Assembly: GCF_001894765.1 (NCBI RefSeq)
Contig: NZ_BCWV01000005.1
Coordinates: 186,001 to 250,000 of the forward strand
Length of the DNA: 64,000 nt
Reading direction: 5' to 3'
Source of the DNA: Rhodococcoides corynebacterioides NBRC 14404
GTDB taxonomy: Bacteria; Actinomycetota; Actinomycetes; Mycobacteriales; Mycobacteriaceae
Made by a program: the position numbers and the translations under genes. Under the pieces are notes generated by a model that worked only from the letters and a program-made list of their open reading frames with translations, made no database searches and had not been told where the DNA came from. Shown here one piece after another: positions 22,457-33,550 of the stretch. Every line of letters starts with the position of its first letter. Within the stretch, counting starts at the first letter, position 1.

Positions 22457-22462
22457 AGTTTA
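22457..22462 (-). promoter_or_regulatory. -10 box of the Rv1486c-like gene
   Basis: TAAACT on the minus strand ends eight bases before the GTG start. This suggests a leaderless or near-leaderless transcript. Confidence 0.4.
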
Positions 22463-22563
22463 GGCGGGGGCACCGACAAGGACGGCGTGGCGATCGGACC
22501 CCCGGGGACGATGCCGACTAGCGTGAGTCGGCCCGGTGACGGAACGGACGAAGGCAGGTCGTG

Positions 22564-23385
22564 ATGGCGAGCCAGGGGTACGGAGACATCTTCGCGGGCC
22601 ACACCCGACGACGACGCACGGCGGCGCCCACCGTCGCAGCGGAGCGTGACCTCGTCGTGGAGGACGCCGCGACCGGGTTCTGTGGGGCCGTCGTGGGATT
22701 CGAGCGCACGTACGACGGCGAGTTCGTCCGTCTCGAGGACGGACGGGGCCGCACGCGGCTCTTCGCGATGCGCGAGGCGGCGTTCCTCGTCGACGGATCA
22801 CCCGTGACGTTGACCCGGCCGGTACCCGCCGCGACCGCCGCGCCACGACGCTCGGCGTCCGGATCGACGCGCGTCGAGAACGTCCGCGCCAGTGTGGCTC
22901 TCCCGAGCCGCATCTGGGTGGAGGGCGTGCACGACGCCGCGATCGTGGAGCGGGTCTGGGGCCACGACCTCCGCGTCGAGGGTGTCGTCGTCGAGTATCT
23001 CGAGGGACTGGACAACCTGGCGGATCGCCTGCAGACCTTCGGACCCGGTCCGAAGCGCAAGGTGGGGGTGCTCGTCGATCACCTCGTGGCGGGGACGAAG
23101 GAAGAGCACCTCACGCGCTCGCTCGGGCCGTTCGTGGAGGTGACCGGTCACCCGTACATCGACGTCTGGCAGGCGGTGAAGCCGTCCGCCGTCGGCATCG
23201 CGGCGTGGCCCGTCGTGCCGCGCGGAACCGACTGGAAGACCGGGGTCTGCGACGAATTGGGCTGGGGCACACCGCGCGACGGGTGGCGTCGCGTCTACGA
23301 GTCCGTGTCCTCGTTCCGCGACCTCGAGGCGCCGTTGATCGGCGCCGTGGAGCGGCTCATCGACTTCGTGACCGACCCGGCCTGA
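22564..23385 (+). CDS. DUF3097 family protein
   Basis: A 273-residue protein conserved in actinobacteria but of unknown role. The N-terminal third forms a small beta-rich part (about residues 30-85). The conserved core starts at RIWVEGVHDAAIVERVWG and includes VEYLEGLDNL, GVLVDHLVAGTKE and GHPYIDVWQAVKP. These acidic motifs resemble a Toprim-like fold, which is my inference. A GTG lies immediately before the chosen ATG. A TAGCGT box at 22519-22524 is a possible promoter. Confidence 0.85.
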   Translation: MASQGYGDIFAGHTRRRRTAAPTVAAERDLVVEDAATGFCGAVVGFERTYDGEFVRLEDGRGRTRLFAMREAAFLVDGSPVTLTRPVPAATAAPRRSASGSTRVENVRASVALPSRIWVEGVHDAAIVERVWGHDLRVEGVVVEYLEGLDNLADRLQTFGPGPKRKVGVLVDHLVAGTKEEHLTRSLGPFVEVTGHPYIDVWQAVKPSAVGIAAWPVVPRGTDWKTGVCDELGWGTPRDGWRRVYESVSSFRDLEAPLIGAVERLIDFVTDPA

Positions 23386-23393
23386 GTCCGATT

Positions 23394-23410
23394 CGTCCCG
23401 TTCGGGGACG
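23394..23410 (+). terminator. Hairpin after the DUF3097 gene
   Basis: CGTCCC and GGGACG flank a five-base loop eight bases after the stop codon. No U tract is present. Confidence 0.4.
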
Positions 23411-23469
23411 GCTCGGTAACGATCCGTGCCGACCCCCGGCGCACGGACGACGCGGTCGGTTCTCGTCGC

Positions 23470-23475
23470 TACTGT
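23470..23475 (+). promoter_or_regulatory. -10 box of the NfeD-SPFH operon
   Basis: TACTGT ends six bases before the GTG start at 23482, as expected for leaderless mRNA. Confidence 0.4.
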
Positions 23476-23481
23476 GGAGTC

Positions 23482-23913
23482 GTGGTTGCACTTCTGTGGG
23501 TCTTGGGTGCGGTGCTTCTCGCCGCGGGCGAGGCGCTGTCCGGCGACTTCTTCCTGCTGATGCTGGCCGGCGGCGCGCTGGGTACGGCGGGCGTCTCGGC
23601 GCTCACCGACTTCCCGGTGTGGGGTGACGCGCTGGTCTTCGCGGCCCTGTCGGCCGCGCTGATCCTCGGGGTCCGCCCGGCCCTGACCCGGCGGTTCTCG
23701 ACGCCACCCCCGACGCCGACCGGCATCCAGGCCCTCACCGGGCGGACGGCGCAGGTTCTCGAGCCCGTCGACGAGGTCTCCGGGACGGTGCGTCTGGACG
23801 GTGACGTGTGGACGGCGCGTCCGCTCGATCCCACGGAGGTGTACGCGGCCGGAACGACCGTCACCGTGATGAAGATCGACGGCGCCACGGCCGTCGTGTG
23901 GAAAGGACCCTAG
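23482..23913 (+). CDS. NfeD-like membrane protein (Rv1487-like)
   Basis: A 143-residue short NfeD protein. The first 65 residues contain two or three hydrophobic helices, and the C-terminal 70 residues form the OB-fold domain (TGRTAQVLEPVDEVSGTVRLDGDVWTA region). Short NfeD proteins work with SPFH/stomatin proteins in membrane microdomains, and the next gene is exactly that partner. The stop codon abuts the next ATG without a gap. Confidence 0.9.
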   Translation: MVALLWVLGAVLLAAGEALSGDFFLLMLAGGALGTAGVSALTDFPVWGDALVFAALSAALILGVRPALTRRFSTPPPTPTGIQALTGRTAQVLEPVDEVSGTVRLDGDVWTARPLDPTEVYAAGTTVTVMKIDGATAVVWKGP

Positions 23914-25113
23914 ATGGCTGAATACACCGCGTTGATCGTGCTGGTCGTCGTCGTCCTGTTCGTGGCTCTCGTCGTGGCCAAGTCGGTCACTCTGGTGCCG
24001 CAGGCCGAGGCCGCGGTGATCGAGCGTCTCGGCCGGTACTCGAAGACCGTGTCCGGGCAGCTGACCTTCCTCGTGCCGTTCGTCGATCGGGTGCGGGCGA
24101 AGGTGGACCTCCGCGAGCGGGTCGTGTCCTTCCCGCCGCAGCCGGTCATCACCCAGGACAACCTCACGGTGTCCATCGACACCGTCGTCTACTTCCAGGT
24201 GACCAACCCGCAGGCCGCGGTCTACGAGATCAGCAACTACATCGTCGGCGTCGAACAGCTGACCACCACCACGCTCCGCAACGTGGTCGGCGGTATGACG
24301 CTGGAGGAGACGTTGACTTCTCGTGACTCCATCAACGGGCAGTTGCGGGGCGTGCTCGACGAGGCCACCGGTCGATGGGGCCTGCGCGTGGCGCGAGTCG
24401 AACTCAAGAGCATCGATCCGCCCCCGTCGATCCAGGAGTCGATGGAGAAGCAGATGAAGGCGGACCGTGAGAAGCGGGCCACCATCCTCACGGCGGAGGG
24501 CAACCGCGAATCGTCCATCAAGACGGCCGAGGGCGCCAAGCAGAGTCAGATCCTGTCGGCGGAGGGCGCCAAGCAGGCCGCCATCCTCGAAGCCGAGGGC
24601 GAGCGGCAGTCGCGGATCCTGCGTGCGCAGGGTGAACGTGCCGCGAAGTATCTGCAGGCCCAGGGCGAGGCGAAGGCCATCGAGAAGGTCTTCGAGGCCA
24701 TCAAGGCCGGGAAGCCGACGCCGGAGCTGCTCGCCTACCAGTACCTGCAGACGCTGCCGAAGATGGCGCAGGGCGACGCCAACAAGATGTGGGTGGTGCC
24801 GTCCGACTTCGGGGATGCCCTGAAGGGCTTCGCCAGGCAGCTCGGCGCGCCGGGCGACGACGGCGTGTTCCGGTTCGAGCCGAGCGCGCACGACGACGTC
24901 CGGAGCAAGCCGGAGGACGATTCGGACGAGGTCGCGGAATGGTTCACGACCAAGACCGACCCCGCCATCGCCGAGGCCGTCGCGGCGGCGGAAGCAGTGG
25001 CGCGTAAACCGGTCGACACCTCGCTCGCGGCGGCGGCACGGGACCAGCGCGCATCGGAGATCGAGCAGTCGGCGGTGTCGTCCTCGGAGCCGACCAAGCA
25101 GATCGACAGCTGA
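23914..25113 (+). CDS. SPFH domain (stomatin/prohibitin-like) protein (Rv1488-like)
   Basis: A 399-residue membrane-anchored protein. One N-terminal transmembrane helix (about residues 5-24) precedes the SPFH/band 7 domain (about 25-190). The stomatin signature ELKSIDPPPSIQESMEKQMKA follows. A coiled coil of repeated EGAKQ and EGERQ units runs to about 290, and the tail is acidic. Such proteins form large ring assemblies in membrane microdomains together with NfeD. The tail beyond residue 320 is poorly conserved. Confidence 0.93.
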   Translation: MAEYTALIVLVVVVLFVALVVAKSVTLVPQAEAAVIERLGRYSKTVSGQLTFLVPFVDRVRAKVDLRERVVSFPPQPVITQDNLTVSIDTVVYFQVTNPQAAVYEISNYIVGVEQLTTTTLRNVVGGMTLEETLTSRDSINGQLRGVLDEATGRWGLRVARVELKSIDPPPSIQESMEKQMKADREKRATILTAEGNRESSIKTAEGAKQSQILSAEGAKQAAILEAEGERQSRILRAQGERAAKYLQAQGEAKAIEKVFEAIKAGKPTPELLAYQYLQTLPKMAQGDANKMWVVPSDFGDALKGFARQLGAPGDDGVFRFEPSAHDDVRSKPEDDSDEVAEWFTTKTDPAIAEAVAAAEAVARKPVDTSLAAAARDQRASEIEQSAVSSSEPTKQIDS

Positions 25114-25129
25114 GTCCGTCCGGCCGGGG

Positions 25130-25645
25130 TCATCGGAGCAGTGCGAGTCCGATGCCTCCGGCCGCGGCGGCCCACAGGACGCTGGCGAACGTGCCGATGA
25201 TGAAGTACTCCGACGACTGCGCACGGCGGAGTTCGGGGTAGCGCGCGAGACCCTTCACGGCGAGCACCACGGCGATGCCCTCGGGCCAGCCGGCCAGGAC
25301 GGTCACCACGACGGCGGTGCGTTCGAGGGCGCCGATCACCAGTCCGCCGCGCAGAACCGTGTCCGGCCGGTCGTCGGCGCCGTCCGTTCCCGACACCGTC
25401 GGGGCGAGCCGAAACACGCTGGGCGCCAGCGTGAGTCCGCCGAACACCGCGGCGAGACCGCACAGCACGATCGATACGGCGGCGGCGACGCCGGTGACCG
25501 GTGTGGACCGCGCGACCGAGGCCAGTCCGGCGACCGCCAGAGCGCTCGATGCCATGACCGAGGGCAGCCACCACGCCACTCGGGAGACCGGGGGCAGCGC
25601 CGCGGCCGTCGCCACGGCGAGAGAGACGATCACCAGGACGATCAC
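25130..25645 (-). CDS. Small integral membrane protein downstream of a SatD-like regulator
   Basis: A 171-residue protein with four or five hydrophobic helices (about residues 2-15, 20-45, 55-75, 100-125 and 145-170). I do not recognise the family with confidence; SatD-like regulators are often paired with small membrane proteins of this kind. The GTG start overlaps the stop of the upstream regulator gene by four bases (GTGA), so the two are translated together. Confidence 0.72.
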   Translation of the reverse strand: MIVLVIVSLAVATAAALPPVSRVAWWLPSVMASSALAVAGLASVARSTPVTGVAAAVSIVLCGLAAVFGGLTLAPSVFRLAPTVSGTDGADDRPDTVLRGGLVIGALERTAVVVTVLAGWPEGIAVVLAVKGLARYPELRRAQSSEYFIIGTFASVLWAAAAGGIGLALLR

Positions 25646-26268
25646 GGGGTGGCCTTCCGGGAGGGTCGGTCGGCGGTCGCCTCGTCGGCGCGGCGGTCGG
25701 CGGTCGCGAGCATCCGGGCGACGACGGGTCGCGCGGCGCGTTCGAGGTGCCATCCGGCGACGGCGAGTCGTTGGGACACCGCCTGGGGCGTGATGGACAG
25801 TGCCTCGGCGACGGCGTTCTGGGAGCCGAGTCGGCGGAGCGCGGAGATCGCGTCGCGCCCCTGCTCGGTGCGCCGGGCGACGAGCACGGCGAGGAGGGCG
25901 ACCACGGCGTCGGCATCCGCGGCGGAGTCGGCGTCGACGCCGCGCACGGCGATGCGGGCGGGGGCGCTCTTCGCGCTCTCCACCGCCTCCCGCGCCGACT
26001 CGAACGCCGGTCCGCGCCCGGCACGGGTGGACTCGGGAAGCGGGTGTTCGACCGGCCCGACGCCGATGCCGATGCTCCAGTGGCCGTCGTCGACGAGATC
26101 CAGCGCGACGTCGAGCACGGTGTCCGCGGTGTCGGCGACGGCCTGGATCTCGTCCCCGGCGGTGCGCTCGAACGGACGCACCAGAGCGGGCCGGGGGGAG
26201 TGCAGGACGTCGTCGACGCGATCGACGTCCCGTCGACTGCCGCGTTGGTCGACCGTCATCACGAACAT
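25642..26268 (-). CDS. SatD-like protein with C-terminal helix-turn-helix
   Basis: A 208-residue protein. The N-terminal part (MTVDQRGSRRD, RPFERTAGDEIQAV, GHWSIGIGVGPVE) resembles SatD-type or nucleotide-cyclase-like folds. The C-terminal 60 residues carry a helix-turn-helix (NAVAEALSITPQAVSQRLA, about 148-166), so DNA binding is likely. It is preceded by a consensus-spaced promoter within a CTTGA-N10-TCAAG palindrome, suggesting autoregulation. It forms a two-gene unit with the small membrane protein. The ATG at 26268 lies six bases after the -10 box; ATG 26259 is an alternative. Confidence 0.72.
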   Translation of the reverse strand: MFVMTVDQRGSRRDVDRVDDVLHSPRPALVRPFERTAGDEIQAVADTADTVLDVALDLVDDGHWSIGIGVGPVEHPLPESTRAGRGPAFESAREAVESAKSAPARIAVRGVDADSAADADAVVALLAVLVARRTEQGRDAISALRRLGSQNAVAEALSITPQAVSQRLAVAGWHLERAARPVVARMLATADRRADEATADRPSRKATP

Positions 26269-26274
26269 GGATCA

Positions 26275-26304
26275 ACCTTAGAGACTTGAATCGACCGAAT
26301 CAAG
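26275..26304 (-). promoter_or_regulatory. Leaderless promoter with palindromic operator of the SatD-like unit
   Basis: On the minus strand the -35 TTGATT (26303-26298) and -10 TAAGGT (26280-26275) are separated by 17 bases, and the ATG comes six bases later. The palindrome CTTGATTCGGTCGATTCAAG (26304-26285) covers the -35 box and half of the spacer, an ideal repressor site. Confidence 0.65.
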
Positions 26305-26343
26305 CGTGCACCGTTGACCTCGGGAGCGCTGACGCCGTTCTGC

Positions 26344-26363
26344 CTTGATCGGGCCGGATCAAG
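26344..26363 (-). promoter_or_regulatory. Second CTTGA-N10-TCAAG palindrome
   Basis: CTTGATC-GGGCCG-GATCAAG is a perfect palindrome with 7-base arms. It shares the CTTGA-N10-TCAAG frame with the operator 59 bases away and overlaps the 3' end of the TVP38 gene. It could be an upstream binding site for the same regulator. Confidence 0.55.
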
Positions 26364-27072
26364 TATCGAGGCTTGACGTCGCCGGACCCGACGACTCCGA
26401 TGATTCCGGTGATCCCGCGACGGGCAGTCGCGCGTCGAGAAGCAGCCCGAGGACTCCCACGGCGATGCAGACGCCGGACACCGTCAACAGCACGGGATCG
26501 GCATGCCCGGCGAGGGCGTTGCCGAGCAGCACCACGCCCACCGTGCCGGGCACGACACCGACGACCGTGGCGAGCGCGAACGGGGCGAGACGCACCGAGG
26601 ACACCGCGGCCGAGTAGTTGACCACGGAGAACGGAACGGGCGCGATGAGGCGCAGGCTGCCGACGGCCAACCATCCCCGGCGTTCGAGGCGGGCGTCGAC
26701 GGCGCGGACGAGCGGATGGCGGAGGTGGCGGGACACCACGGTGCGCCCGAGCGCGCGCACCGCCACGAAGGCGAGTACGGCACTGACCGTGGTCGCGCCG
26801 ACCGCGACGAGCAGCCCCGTCACGGGCCCGAACAGCACCCCGGCCGAGACGGTGAACAGCGTGCGCGGAACGGGCAGGACAGTCACCAGGGCGTGCGCGA
26901 GGAAGAACACGACCACGAAGGTGGGTCCGACGGCCGTGGCCCAGTCGCGCAGCCGCTCCACGGACGGCAGTGGAACGAGCGCGGCGAGCACCACGAGCGC
27001 GGCGATCGCGAGCAGCACCCCCACCGCGCGCACGACGGGCCGTCGACGGGCGGCGCGCGGGTTCGTGGTCAC
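26359..27072 (-). CDS. TVP38/TMEM64 family membrane protein (Rv1491c-like)
   Basis: A 237-residue DedA-superfamily (VTT domain) membrane protein with about six hydrophobic segments. The core motif FTVSAGVLFGPVTG and the segment GSLRLIAPVPFSVVNYSAA are typical of TVP38 proteins. Related proteins are thought to move or scramble lipids, but its substrate is unknown. GTG 27072 is chosen because TAGGCT lies eight bases upstream; a GTG at 27108 extends the frame. It is divergent from mutA, as Rv1491c is in M. tuberculosis. Confidence 0.85.
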   Translation of the reverse strand: MTTNPRAARRRPVVRAVGVLLAIAALVVLAALVPLPSVERLRDWATAVGPTFVVVFFLAHALVTVLPVPRTLFTVSAGVLFGPVTGLLVAVGATTVSAVLAFVAVRALGRTVVSRHLRHPLVRAVDARLERRGWLAVGSLRLIAPVPFSVVNYSAAVSSVRLAPFALATVVGVVPGTVGVVLLGNALAGHADPVLLTVSGVCIAVGVLGLLLDARLPVAGSPESSESSGPATSSLDT

Positions 27073-27080
27073 GTCGACCG

Positions 27081-27086
27081 AGCCTA
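27081..27086 (-). promoter_or_regulatory. -10 box of the TVP38 gene
   Basis: TAGGCT on the minus strand ends eight bases before the chosen GTG start. The same hexamer recurs before three other genes in this window. Confidence 0.45.
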
Positions 27087-27224
27087 ACGGCGTGTCCCGC
27101 ACGACCACCGAGAACGATCGGAGGACCGATGCTCGGACGACCTAGCATTGTGAAGTTTGTCTCAGGTCCGGGGCCGTGCATGACGGTCCGGGGTGTCGGA
27201 GAGTGCGGCTAACATCACAATCGT

Positions 27225-27266
27225 TCCGAGTCCGAGTCCGAGTCCGAGTCCGAGTCCGAGTCCGTG
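27225..27266 (+). repeat. Hexanucleotide microsatellite (TCCGAG)6 upstream of mutA
   Basis: Six perfect TCCGAG copies (27225-27260) and one variant TCCGTG stand 53 bases before the mutA start. A possible -10 box TAACAT (27210-27215) would start transcription at about the first repeat, so the array would lie in the mutA leader. Confidence 0.9.
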
Positions 27267-27319
27267 TCCCCGCACCGTCCCGAAGCACCGTCCCCGAAGC
27301 CGTGGTCGAGAGGCAGTCC

Positions 27320-29268
27320 GTGTCCCCAAGCCAGCCGCACATGCCCACCGAGGGTGGCGTTCCGTCACCGGTGACGTCGACCGACAGCACGGACCCGGTG
27401 GGTGCGGAGGTCCCGGTGCGCAGCGCCGAGGACGGCTTCGCGGCCTGGCGCGAGGCCGTTGCCGGCGTGTTGGCGAAGAGTCGACGCGTGGATCGGTCCG
27501 AGCTGCCGGACCGTCCCGAGACGCTGCTCGAGACCACGACGTACGACGGCGTGACCATCTCCCCGCTCTACGGACCTCTCGACGAGCAACCGGAACCGCC
27601 GCTGCCGGGCCACTTCCCGTACGTCCGCGGAGGCGACCGGCACCGCGACGTCCACGTGGGGTGGCGCGTCGCCGGACGGTACGGCCGCGACGATGCCGAC
27701 GCGGCCACCGTCAACACCCGCATGCTCGACGGTCTGCAGAACGGCATCAGTGCCCTCTGGCTCTCCACCGGTGCCATCGGCGCCGGTGGTGTGGCCGACG
27801 CGCTCACGGGCGTGCTGCTCGACCTCGCCCCGCTCACCGTGGACGCAGGCGCGGACCTGCCCGCCGTCGCCGACGCCGTGTTCGACGTCCTCCCGGCCGA
27901 GACCCGGGTGACCGTGTCGCTGGGCGCCGCCCCGTTGACCGACGCGGTCGCCGAGGTACCGACGGTCTCGCTCGAAGACACCGTCGCGCTCGCCCGCCGG
28001 GCCGCCGCGGACGGTCGCGGCGTCCGCGCGATCACCGTCGACGGCACCGTGTTCCACGACGCCGGAGCGGCGGACGGGCAGGAGATCGGGCTCGCCGTGG
28101 CCGCGGGCCTCGAGTACGTGCGCGCGCTCGTGTCCGCCGGAGCCACCGCAGCGGAGGCGCTGTCGCAATTGGAATTCCGATTCGCCGCCACGGACCAGCA
28201 GTTCGAGACCATCGCGAAGTTCCGTGCGGCACGCCGCGTCTGGGCTCGCGTCGCACAGGTCCTCGGCGCCCCGGACCACGGCGCGGCGCCCCAGCACGCG
28301 GTCACGTCCGCCGCCATGATGACGCAGCGCGATCCCTGGGTGAACATGCTGCGCACCACCCTCGCGGTGTTCGGTGCGGGCGTCGGTGGCGCCGACGCGG
28401 TGACGGTCCTGCCGTTCGACGTCGCCCTGCCGGGCGGCGCGCCCGACGTCAGCGAGACGTTCGCGGCCCGCATCGCGCGCAACACCCAGCTGCTGCTGCT
28501 CGAAGAATCGCACCTCGGCCGGGTTCTCGACCCCGCGGGCGGGTCCTGGTACGTCGAGTCCCTCACCGATGCCACCGCGGAGGCCGCCTGGACGGTGTTC
28601 CAGTCGATCGAGCGCGCCGGGGGCTATCGGTCCGCCCTCGACAGCGGCGAGATCACGCGGACGGTGGCCGAGACGCGGGCCGCGCGCGAGCAGGACATCG
28701 CCCACCGACGCACCTCGGTGACCGGCGTCAACGAGTTCCCGAACCTGCAGGAGCCCCCGGTGACGCCCGGTGACGGCACCGTCGACGGTCGCCCCGTCGC
28801 CCGGTACGCCGCCGCCTTCGAGGCGTTGCGCGACCGCGGCGACGCCGTCGCGGCCGAGCGGGGGAGCCGTCCCGTCGTGCTCTTGGCACCCCTGGGGTCG
28901 GTCGCGGAACACAACGCACGCACCACCTTCGCAGCCAATCTGATGGCCTCCGGCGGCATCGAGGCCCTGAATCCCGGCGCGAACGCCGACCTGGCCGCCG
29001 TCGCGGCCGAGACGGGATCACCCGTCGCGATCGTGTGCGGCACCGACAAGCGCTACGCCGAGGACGGTCCCGCTGCCGTCCGCGCCCTGCGCGATGCCGG
29101 CGTCACCACCGTCCTCCTCGCGGGGAAGAGCTCGACCTTCCCCTCCGACACGGACGGCGCTGCGCTGCCGGACGGCGATCTCACCCTCTCGATCGACGCC
29201 GTGGCCGAACTGAGCCGCATCCTCGACCTGCTCACGGGCGCCGACCCCGCTCCGGAAGGACAGCCCGC

Positions 29269-29272
<4 letters not shown>
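27320..29272 (+). CDS. mutA: Methylmalonyl-CoA mutase small subunit
   Basis: A 650-residue small (beta) subunit of the B12-dependent mutase that interconverts methylmalonyl-CoA and succinyl-CoA. The TIM-barrel part includes [39 protein letters not shown] and [17 protein letters not shown]. The C-terminal B12-binding-like domain lacks the DxHxxG motif, as is normal for this subunit. GTG 27320 is preferred because GAGAGG lies eight bases upstream; ATG 27341 is possible. The stop overlaps the mutB start as ATGA. It corresponds to Rv1492. Confidence 0.93.
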
Positions 29273-31557
<2,285 letters not shown>

Positions 31558-31559
31558 CC

Positions 31560-32576
31560 ATGGCCGATCGACCCACCGTCGCCCGGCCCGTCGTCGACGT
31601 CGACGCTCTCGCGACATCCGTGCGCGCGGGGGAGCGGGCGGGGCTCGCGCGCGCCATCACGCTCGTCGAGTCGACCCGCGACGATCACCGAGACCGGGCG
31701 CAACAGTTGCTCCAGCGGTTGCTCCCGCACGCCGGCGGCGCTCATCGTGTCGGGATCACCGGCGTTCCCGGCGTGGGGAAGTCGACGTTCATCGACGCGC
31801 TCGGGATGTACCTGATCGAACAGGGACATCGGGTGGCGGTGCTCGCGGTCGACCCGTCGTCGTCGCGCACGGGGGGATCCATCCTCGGGGACAAGACGCG
31901 GATGGCCCGACTCACGGTGTCCGATCGTGCGTACATCCGACCGTCGCCGACGTCGGGCACGCTCGGCGGTGTCGCCAAGGCCACCCGCGAGACCATCGTG
32001 CTGCTCGAGGCCGCGGGGTACGACGTCGTCCTCGTCGAGACCGTCGGCGTCGGCCAGTCCGAGATCACCGTCGCCGGCATGGTCGACTGCTTCTGCTTCC
32101 TCACCCTCGCCCGCACCGGCGATCAGTTGCAGGGCATCAAGAAGGGCGTGCTCGAGCTGGCCGACCTGGTGGCGGTGAACAAGGCCGACGGCAACCACAT
32201 CCGCGACGCCAAGAGCGCCGCCCGTGAGCTCGCCGGTGCGCTGCGGTTGATCCACCCGCACGACGCCGTGTGGGTGCCGCCGGTGCTCACCACCAGCGCC
32301 ATCGAGGAGACGGGCCTGGACGAGTTCTGGGCAACGGTCCTGCGTCACCGCGAGACCCTCACCGCCGCAGGGCAGTTCGAGGAGAAGCGGCGCACGCAGA
32401 CCGTGCGGTGGGTGTGGACCATGGTCCAGGACCAGGTGATGCGGCGGCTCGAGACCGATCCGGACGTGCGGACCGTGCGGGGTGACGTCGAGCGCCGCGT
32501 GGCCGACGGCTCTCTCACCGCGGCGCTGGCGGCACAGGAGATTCTGGCGGCCTACGACCGTCCGAGCGGAGCCTGA
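31560..32576 (+). CDS. meaB: Methylmalonyl-CoA mutase-associated GTPase MeaB
   Basis: A 338-residue G3E-family GTPase that protects and reloads methylmalonyl-CoA mutase with adenosylcobalamin. Motifs are Walker A GVPGVGKST (about residues 68-76), AVDPSSSRTGGSILGDKTRM, ETVGVGQSE (switch) and the guanine-specificity motif NKAD. It starts two bases after the mutB stop, completing a mutA-mutB-meaB operon, and equals Rv1496. Older annotations call it ArgK. Its 3' end overlaps the convergent nucleoside hydrolase gene by 25 bases. Confidence 0.95.
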   Translation: MADRPTVARPVVDVDALATSVRAGERAGLARAITLVESTRDDHRDRAQQLLQRLLPHAGGAHRVGITGVPGVGKSTFIDALGMYLIEQGHRVAVLAVDPSSSRTGGSILGDKTRMARLTVSDRAYIRPSPTSGTLGGVAKATRETIVLLEAAGYDVVLVETVGVGQSEITVAGMVDCFCFLTLARTGDQLQGIKKGVLELADLVAVNKADGNHIRDAKSAARELAGALRLIHPHDAVWVPPVLTTSAIEETGLDEFWATVLRHRETLTAAGQFEEKRRTQTVRWVWTMVQDQVMRRLETDPDVRTVRGDVERRVADGSLTAALAAQEILAAYDRPSGA

Positions 32577-33550
32577 GCTCGCTGAGAGGCAAACGCACCG
32601 ACTCTCGCGACGAGGTCGTCGAAGAAGGCCTCGGGGTCGGTCGCCACGGCGATGGCCGCGTTGGGTTCTCGCCCCCAGTGACCGCGTCGATCGGCCACCG
32701 TCGTCCCGCGGGTGAGGGTTCCGGCGAGTTCGACGTCGACCGTGGCCGTGCGGTACTCGGCGATCTCCGGACGGAGGGCGACCGCCGCGGCGAAGGGATC
32801 GTGCATGTGCGCGAGGTATCCCTCGCCCTGCGCCTCGTGGAACTCGAAGTAGAACCGGATGGCGTCGGCGAGGTGCCGCACGATCGGCACGTCGGGACCG
32901 CCGGCCGCCGCGATCATGCGGTCCAGGTGGTGCGGATGCATCTCGATCGTCTCGGTGAGGTTCAGGCCGCAGACGATCGGCCCGCGTCCCGCCGGCGCCG
33001 CGGAGAAGGCGTCGAAGACCTCCTTGGCGGCCTCCGGGTCGACCGCGACGTTCCATTCCGACGTCGGTGTCGTGTTGCCCGGGTGGTCGAACGATCCGCC
33101 CATGATCACCACCCGCCGCAGCAGGGTCGGCAGGGCCGGCTCGAGGCGGAGCGCGAGGGCGAGGTTGGTCGACGGACCGGTGACCAGGCCCGTCAGCTCG
33201 CCGGGGTGAGCGCGCGCCAGCTCCACCCAGGCGGTGGCCGCCGACCGCGCGGACAGCGACCGGGTGCTCGGCGGCAGGTTCGCGTAGCCGACGCCGAGGG
33301 GGCCGTGGGTGTCCTCGGTGGTCATGAGCGGAGCGACCAGCGGACCGTCCGCGCCTACGCAGACCTCGACGTCGTGGAGTCCGCAGAGATCGAGCCAGGA
33401 CGCCGTGTTGCGCGTGACCTGCGCCGTCGGCACGTTGCCCGCCGTGCAGCACACGGCGACGATCTCGGCGGCCGGGTCGGCGGCGAGCAGGACCAGGGCG
33501 AGGGAGTCGTCGATACCGGTGTCGACGTCGACGATCAGACGGGTGGTCAC
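32552..33550 (-). CDS. Inosine-uridine preferring nucleoside hydrolase family protein
   Basis: A 332-residue nucleoside hydrolase that would split ribonucleosides into base and ribose. The Ca2+-binding signature DVDTGIDD is at residues 8-15. It is followed by TGPSTNLALALR, RRVVIMGGSF, EWNVAVDPEAA (ribose-contacting Asn and Asp) and MHDPFAAAVAL near the C-terminus. Base specificity cannot be told. The GTG overlaps the stop of the CoA-transferase gene by four bases, an odd pairing for a nucleoside hydrolase. It may belong to salvage or to degradation of an unusual glycoside. Confidence 0.9.
   Translation of the reverse strand: MTTRLIVDVDTGIDDSLALVLLAADPAAEIVAVCCTAGNVPTAQVTRNTASWLDLCGLHDVEVCVGADGPLVAPLMTTEDTHGPLGVGYANLPPSTRSLSARSAATAWVELARAHPGELTGLVTGPSTNLALALRLEPALPTLLRRVVIMGGSFDHPGNTTPTSEWNVAVDPEAAKEVFDAFSAAPAGRGPIVCGLNLTETIEMHPHHLDRMIAAAGGPDVPIVRHLADAIRFYFEFHEAQGEGYLAHMHDPFAAAVALRPEIAEYRTATVDVELAGTLTRGTTVADRRGHWGREPNAAIAVATDPEAFFDDLVARVGAFASQRAQAPLGRS

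Noticed and set aside
22798..25224. An 800-codon open frame on the minus strand across DUF3097, NfeD and SPFH
   Set aside because: The composition is Arg/His/Asp-rich and low in motifs, and it spans three well-supported genes on the plus strand.
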